A DNA stretch of 10,459 nucleotides from Clostridia bacterium (GTDB lineage: Bacteria; Bacillota; Clostridia; Christensenellales; Borkfalkiaceae): NCBI GenBank assembly GCA_017501125.1, contig JAFVXN010000025.1, positions 1-10,459 of the forward strand. Reading direction: 5' to 3'. The position numbers and the translations under genes were made by a program. Positions 8,601 through 10,459 of this stretch are shown in pieces. Under the pieces are notes generated by a model. The model had not been told where the DNA came from. It made no database searches and saw only the letters and a program-made list of their open reading frames with translations. Every line of letters starts with the position of its first letter. The first letter of the stretch is position 1.

Positions 8601-8865
8601 AAGCAAGCAAACTATCGGGTTTTTCTTTAATAATGATACGCTTTAACGATTCTTCCGTGAGGGGCTCGAGATAGATTTCATCTGCAAGCGCCTTATCCGT
8701 CATAATCGTTGCGGGGTTGGAGTTGCAAAGAACGACGTTGATGCCCTCGCTCTTCATGACACGACAAGCCTGTGCGCCTGCATAGTCGAATTCCGCCGCT
8801 TGTCCTATAACGATAGGACCTGACCCAATGACCAAAACTTTCTTAATATCACTTCTCTTCGGCAT
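4810..8865 (-). CDS. carB: Fusion of carbamoyl phosphate synthetase large subunit with a diaminopimelate epimerase-like domain
   Basis: One uninterrupted frame of 1351 codons. Residues 1-1068 are a full CarB, which makes carbamoyl phosphate from bicarbonate, ammonia and two ATP. The first synthetase half (about 1-400) has IGSGPIVIGQAAEFDYAG, Arg129, Arg169 in IIRPAY and EVNPR at 298-302. An oligomerisation region (about 401-550) follows. The second half (about 551-930) has IGSGPIRIGQGIEFDYS, Arg705 in LRPSY and EVNPR at 830-834. A methylglyoxal-synthase-like regulatory domain (about 932-1068) carries ATKGT. Both ATP-grasp halves look catalytically intact. A typical CarB (about 1060-1075 residues) would end here; instead the frame runs into DapF (1072-1351, separate entry). 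The ATG overlaps the carA stop by one base (TAATG), with AAAGGAG 8 nt upstream. In this operon CarB supplies ArgF and pyrimidine synthesis. CarB and fusion calls are firm from the sequence; whether the product stays one chain in the cell is not shown. Confidence 0.97.
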   Translation of the reverse strand: MPKRSDIKKVLVIGSGPIVIGQAAEFDYAGAQACRVMKSEGINVVLCNSNPATIMTDKALADEIYLEPLTEESLKRIIIKEKPDSLLASLGGQTGLTMGCKLAKSGFLAQHGVKLIGTKLDAIDRSEDRELFKQTMEKINQPCVPSDIAYTVDECVAIADKLGYPVIIRPAYTLGGAGGGVAYNEAELRLISHNGLMLSPITQVLIEKYIAGWKEIEFEVLRDSAGNVLTVCSMENFDPVGIHTGDSIVVAPAVTLSSKEYNMLRGAALAIITELGIEGGCNVQFALNPDSFEYSVIEVNPRVSRSSALASKATGFPIAKVTSKIALGYTLDEIKNDVTGTSYACVEPTIDYLVVKMPKWPFDKFLYAKRELGTRMKATGEVMSIGTSFEMAIMKAVRGAEISLSTLNHKKFAGMTKEELLPRLHEMTDERLFIVYAALKKGVTVDEIFDATKIDRWFLNKLLNLINYENALSCGKLTRELYEEGKRLGYLDKDIAALSGQKIPYRKKAVYKMVDTCAAEIAAQTPYFYSTFDEVAHDEAKPFVDRSEKKRIIVIGSGPIRIGQGIEFDYSSVHCVWTLKELGYEVVIINNNPETVSTDFDTADRLYFEPLTPEDVQHIIDIEKPYGVIITFGGQTAINLCSYFDKHGIRILGTSADSVDAAEDRERFEALLEKYSIPRPKAITVMTKEEALAAAEKLEYPVLLRPSYVIGGQNMTIAFTEEDVCRYMDVILAQGIENPVLCDKYLMGTELEVDAISDGKDVLIPGIMQHIERTGIHSGDSIAVYPPYNLEDSMLERIIEVSTQLALELKTKGLINIQYLIYRGQLYVIEVNPRASRTVPYISKVTGVPMVELATKIIVGAKLKKLGFGTGLYPSSPYVAVKVPVFSFEKLNDVNSQLGPQMKSTGEVLGIGKTIEEAMFKGLVSAGFKMCHPSDRQHVGVYMTVNDQDKLDLLSIAKKFGDLGCSMYATKGTAKVINDLGIDCEVVERLSATDSVIKLMDEGKIDYIVYTGKTDMESINDFIRLHHHAILLGITVLTSLDTANALADIIASKFTENNTELVDINALRSEKLKLNFTKMQTCGNDYIVFDNRDGKITCPESIAVNHVIPHYGIGGDGIALVENSTVADAKMRIFNKDGTEAPQGGNAIRCIGKYLYEKGIVKKNDMTIETVGGVCDVKVYSFSGKVNSACANLGKAELNGLKIPSVFDEEKVVDKPIAIAGEQYNVTLVNVGNPHCVVFCDKVDAVDVEKIGPEFENAKYFPEGINTEFVRVVNKATIKMRVWERKNGETWACGTGAAAAVVAAVLDGYCEQDTNVTVKLRGGDLTVNYHKNGDVEVSGSVKTVYEGTVEI

Positions 8866-9938
8866 TATCTGTTCTCCTTTGCCATCGTGGCGAGAAATTG
8901 CGTGAACAAGGGGTTCTCCTCACCCGTGCAAGCACTGCACGAAGCGGGATTAAATTGCACGGTGACTGCATTGTAGTCGGAGTATTCCACCCCTTCCACG
9001 CCGCCATCGTTGACGTTCACGAAACTAACCTTTCCTTTAAGATTTTCGTCCGCAACGACTTCGTATCCGTGGTTCTGTTCGGAGGCGTAAACCCTACCGC
9101 TTGCAAGCCTCTTTACTGGCTGGTTACCGCCGCGATGACCGTATTTCATCTTTACGACCTTGCCACCCGTAGCAAGCGCCACCATTTGATGTCCTAATCC
9201 AGTCGCAAAGATAGGTTTTTTACCGAGAAGTTTTTTCAATTCCTCTAAGGCTTGCTTATTCTCCGCGGGATCACCAGGCCCGTCGGTGATAACGATTCCG
9301 TCGACGTTCTCTGCCAAAATTTCCTCAGCCGTCGCCGTTGCGGGGAAACTGATTGCCTTCAACCCAAGCGCGGTAAAACTCTCAATCAAAGAACGCTTAC
9401 AGCCAAAATTCCATACCGCAATCGTGCCATTTTTATCTTCTCCGTAGACGACCTTTTCTTTGGGTGCTACTTGAGCAACGGCATCCTTCGTCGCAACGAG
9501 GCTCGCCAACGACTCTACGTCAGAGAAAGGCTTTTTGCTGATAACGGCGTTCATCGTGCCGTTTTCACGGATAATCTTCGTCAACTCTCTAGTATCGACG
9601 CCGTAAATACCCACGATACCTTCTTTTTTCAGGTATTCGTCCAACTCACCTTCGCAACGGAAATTGGAAGGCTTGTCGCAAATTTCGCGCACCACGTACG
9701 CCTTTACGCACGCCTTGTCCGCCTGCAAATCGCTATTCATCACCCCGTAATTACCGATTAAGGGGAAAGTTTGCACTACGATTTGCCCATAGTAGCAAGG
9801 ATCGGTCAGCGTCTCTAAATAACCGACCATGTTCGTGTTAAACACCAATTCGCCACAGACCTCTCCGTCTGCGCCAAAAGAATACCCTTGCAGCACTTTA
9901 CCGTTTTCCAACGTCAAATACACTTTCTTCTTTTTCAT
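8865..9938 (-). CDS. carA: Carbamoyl phosphate synthetase small subunit with a degenerate glutaminase site
   Basis: CarA normally hydrolyses glutamine and channels ammonia to CarB. The 357-residue length is normal. The N-terminal CPSase domain (about 1-150) carries VFNTNMVGY, LTDPCYYGQIV and PLIGNYG. A class I glutamine amidotransferase domain (about 170-350) follows with DGPGDP (219-224), GLGHQ (247-251), GHRGGNQPV and QNHGYEV. The catalytic residues are gone: the nucleophile of the usual G-I-C-L-G-H-Q is Gly247 (GGA, 9198-9200), and the HPE dyad reads NPA, with Asn330 (AAT, 8949-8951) and Ala332 (GCT, 8943-8945). The frame is otherwise intact and well conserved, so this is not ordinary decay. 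Known parallel: vertebrate mitochondrial CPS I also lost glutaminase activity and uses free ammonia. I infer an ammonia-dependent or purely structural/regulatory CarA. Translation starts at ATG after AAAGGAAGGA, and the stop overlaps the carB ATG. Confidence 0.95.
   Translation of the reverse strand: MKKKKVYLTLENGKVLQGYSFGADGEVCGELVFNTNMVGYLETLTDPCYYGQIVVQTFPLIGNYGVMNSDLQADKACVKAYVVREICDKPSNFRCEGELDEYLKKEGIVGIYGVDTRELTKIIRENGTMNAVISKKPFSDVESLASLVATKDAVAQVAPKEKVVYGEDKNGTIAVWNFGCKRSLIESFTALGLKAISFPATATAEEILAENVDGIVITDGPGDPAENKQALEELKKLLGKKPIFATGLGHQMVALATGGKVVKMKYGHRGGNQPVKRLASGRVYASEQNHGYEVVADENLKGKVSFVNVNDGGVEGVEYSDYNAVTVQFNPASCSACTGEENPLFTQFLATMAKENR
8871..8880 (-). promoter_or_regulatory. 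Ribosome binding site of carB inside the end of carA
   Basis: AAAGGAG on the minus strand lies in the last codons of carA, 8 nt before the carB ATG. Together with the TAATG overlap it indicates coupled translation and a matched dose of the two subunits. Confidence 0.8.
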
Positions 9939-9943
9939 CTGCG

Positions 9944-9953
9944 TCCTTCCTTT
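9944..9953 (-). promoter_or_regulatory. Ribosome binding site of carA
   Basis: AAAGGAAGGA on the minus strand ends 5 nt before the carA ATG, within the 30-nt argF-carA gap. The gap has no terminator-like stem, so read-through from argF is expected. Confidence 0.8.
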
Positions 9954-9968
9954 ATTCGTTTTTTTGAA

Positions 9969-10459
9969 TTAGTCTCTCATTAATTTCAGCATGACCGCTT
10001 TTTGCGCATGCAATCTATTCTCAGCCTCGTCAAAGATTTCTTGGGCGTGCGCCTCCAAAACCTCTTCCGTAATTTCTTCGCCACGGTGCGCAGGTAAACA
10101 GTGAAGAACCATTGCGTCCTTCTTTGCCACCGCCATCACTTCGGCGTTAACTTGGAAACCCTTGAAAGCCTCCACTCTTGCCGCTTTTTCCCCTTCTTGA
10201 CCCATCGACGCCCACACGTCCGTATAAATCACGTCCGCATCTTTTGCTGCCGCCAAAACGTCGTCCGTCATCTCGAATTGCCCAGGATAATCCTTTGCCC
10301 ACTCGACGAGTTCTGGCACGATTTGATAACCATTTGGACAAGCAATGGAGAAATTCATCCCCATCTTCAACGCGCCAACAAGCAAAGAGTTTGCCATATT
10401 GTTGCCGTCGCCGACAAAACACATCTTCAAACCTTTGAGGATACCCTTGTACTCCCTAA
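9969..10459 (-). CDS. argF: Ornithine carbamoyltransferase, C-terminal part (5' end outside the window)
   Basis: Transfers the carbamoyl group from carbamoyl phosphate to ornithine, giving citrulline in arginine synthesis. The frame is open to the window edge; 162 residues are visible, roughly the second half of a protein of about 300-330. A TTG at 10428-10430 is not the start, since conserved residues (REYKGILKGL) precede it. Visible landmarks are FVGDGNNMANS, the start of the ornithine-binding domain; DVWASMGQE with the SMG loop that marks ornithine rather than aspartate carbamoyltransferases; HCLPAHRG with the active-site Cys; and ENRLHAQKAVM near the end. The carbamoyl-phosphate motif (SxRT) lies outside the window. 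It is followed after 30 nt by carA in the same direction, so supplier and user of carbamoyl phosphate share an operon. The anabolic role is inferred from carAB; no arcA or arcC is visible here. Confidence 0.94.
   Translation of the reverse strand, partial: REYKGILKGLKMCFVGDGNNMANSLLVGALKMGMNFSIACPNGYQIVPELVEWAKDYPGQFEMTDDVLAAAKDADVIYTDVWASMGQEGEKAARVEAFKGFQVNAEVMAVAKKDAMVLHCLPAHRGEEITEEVLEAHAQEIFDEAENRLHAQKAVMLKLMRD

Noticed and set aside
8865..9938. carA as a decaying pseudogene
   Set aside because: There are no stops or frameshifts, length is normal, the other family motifs are preserved, and it keeps a good ribosome binding site and a TAATG overlap with carB. A maintained non-glutaminase subunit fits better.
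10428..10430. TTG as the start of argF
   Set aside because: In-frame conserved residues precede it and the first half of the enzyme would be missing; the true start lies beyond the window edge.

Overview
The window reads as a chromosomal segment from an anaerobic Bacillota-type bacterium, most likely an uncultured Clostridia lineage. The reasons are clear AAGGAG-type ribosome binding sites, moderate GC, a Bacillus/Clostridium-style ThiI without a rhodanese domain paired with a cysteine desulfurase, and tightly packed operons. The lineage is inferred from gene style, not from a marker gene.

Layout. The 3' part of a class A penicillin-binding protein lies on the + strand (1-1698; its 5' end is outside the window). 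It converges on a long minus-strand gene run, and the two are separated by one compact bidirectional terminator (about 1697-1729). Read in its own direction, the minus-strand run is: argF (3' part, 10459-9969), carA (9938-8865), a carB-dapF fusion (8865-4810), a two-helix membrane protein of unknown function (4793-4014), a cysteine desulfurase (4017-2887) and thiI (2885-1728). All gaps are 30 nt or less, and three junctions overlap or nearly touch (TAATG, ATGA, 1-nt gap), so it looks like a single transcript with translational coupling. There is no gene-free stretch over 300 bases and no RNA gene, mobile element or CRISPR array that I can see.

How the genes fit. CarA/CarB make carbamoyl phosphate and ArgF joins it to ornithine, giving citrulline for arginine; carbamoyl phosphate also feeds pyrimidines. 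DapF normally makes meso-diaminopimelate for lysine and peptidoglycan. The desulfurase supplies persulfide sulfur to ThiI for 4-thiouridine in tRNA.

The unusual part is the carbamoyl phosphate synthetase. CarA is an intact reading frame, but all three residues of its glutaminase triad are replaced (Cys to Gly, His to Asn, Glu to Ala), which predicts an ammonia-using enzyme. CarB is fused in frame, after its C-terminal regulatory domain, to a complete DapF domain. In that domain the first of the two catalytic cysteines is Gly while the second is kept. These are the observations most worth following up.
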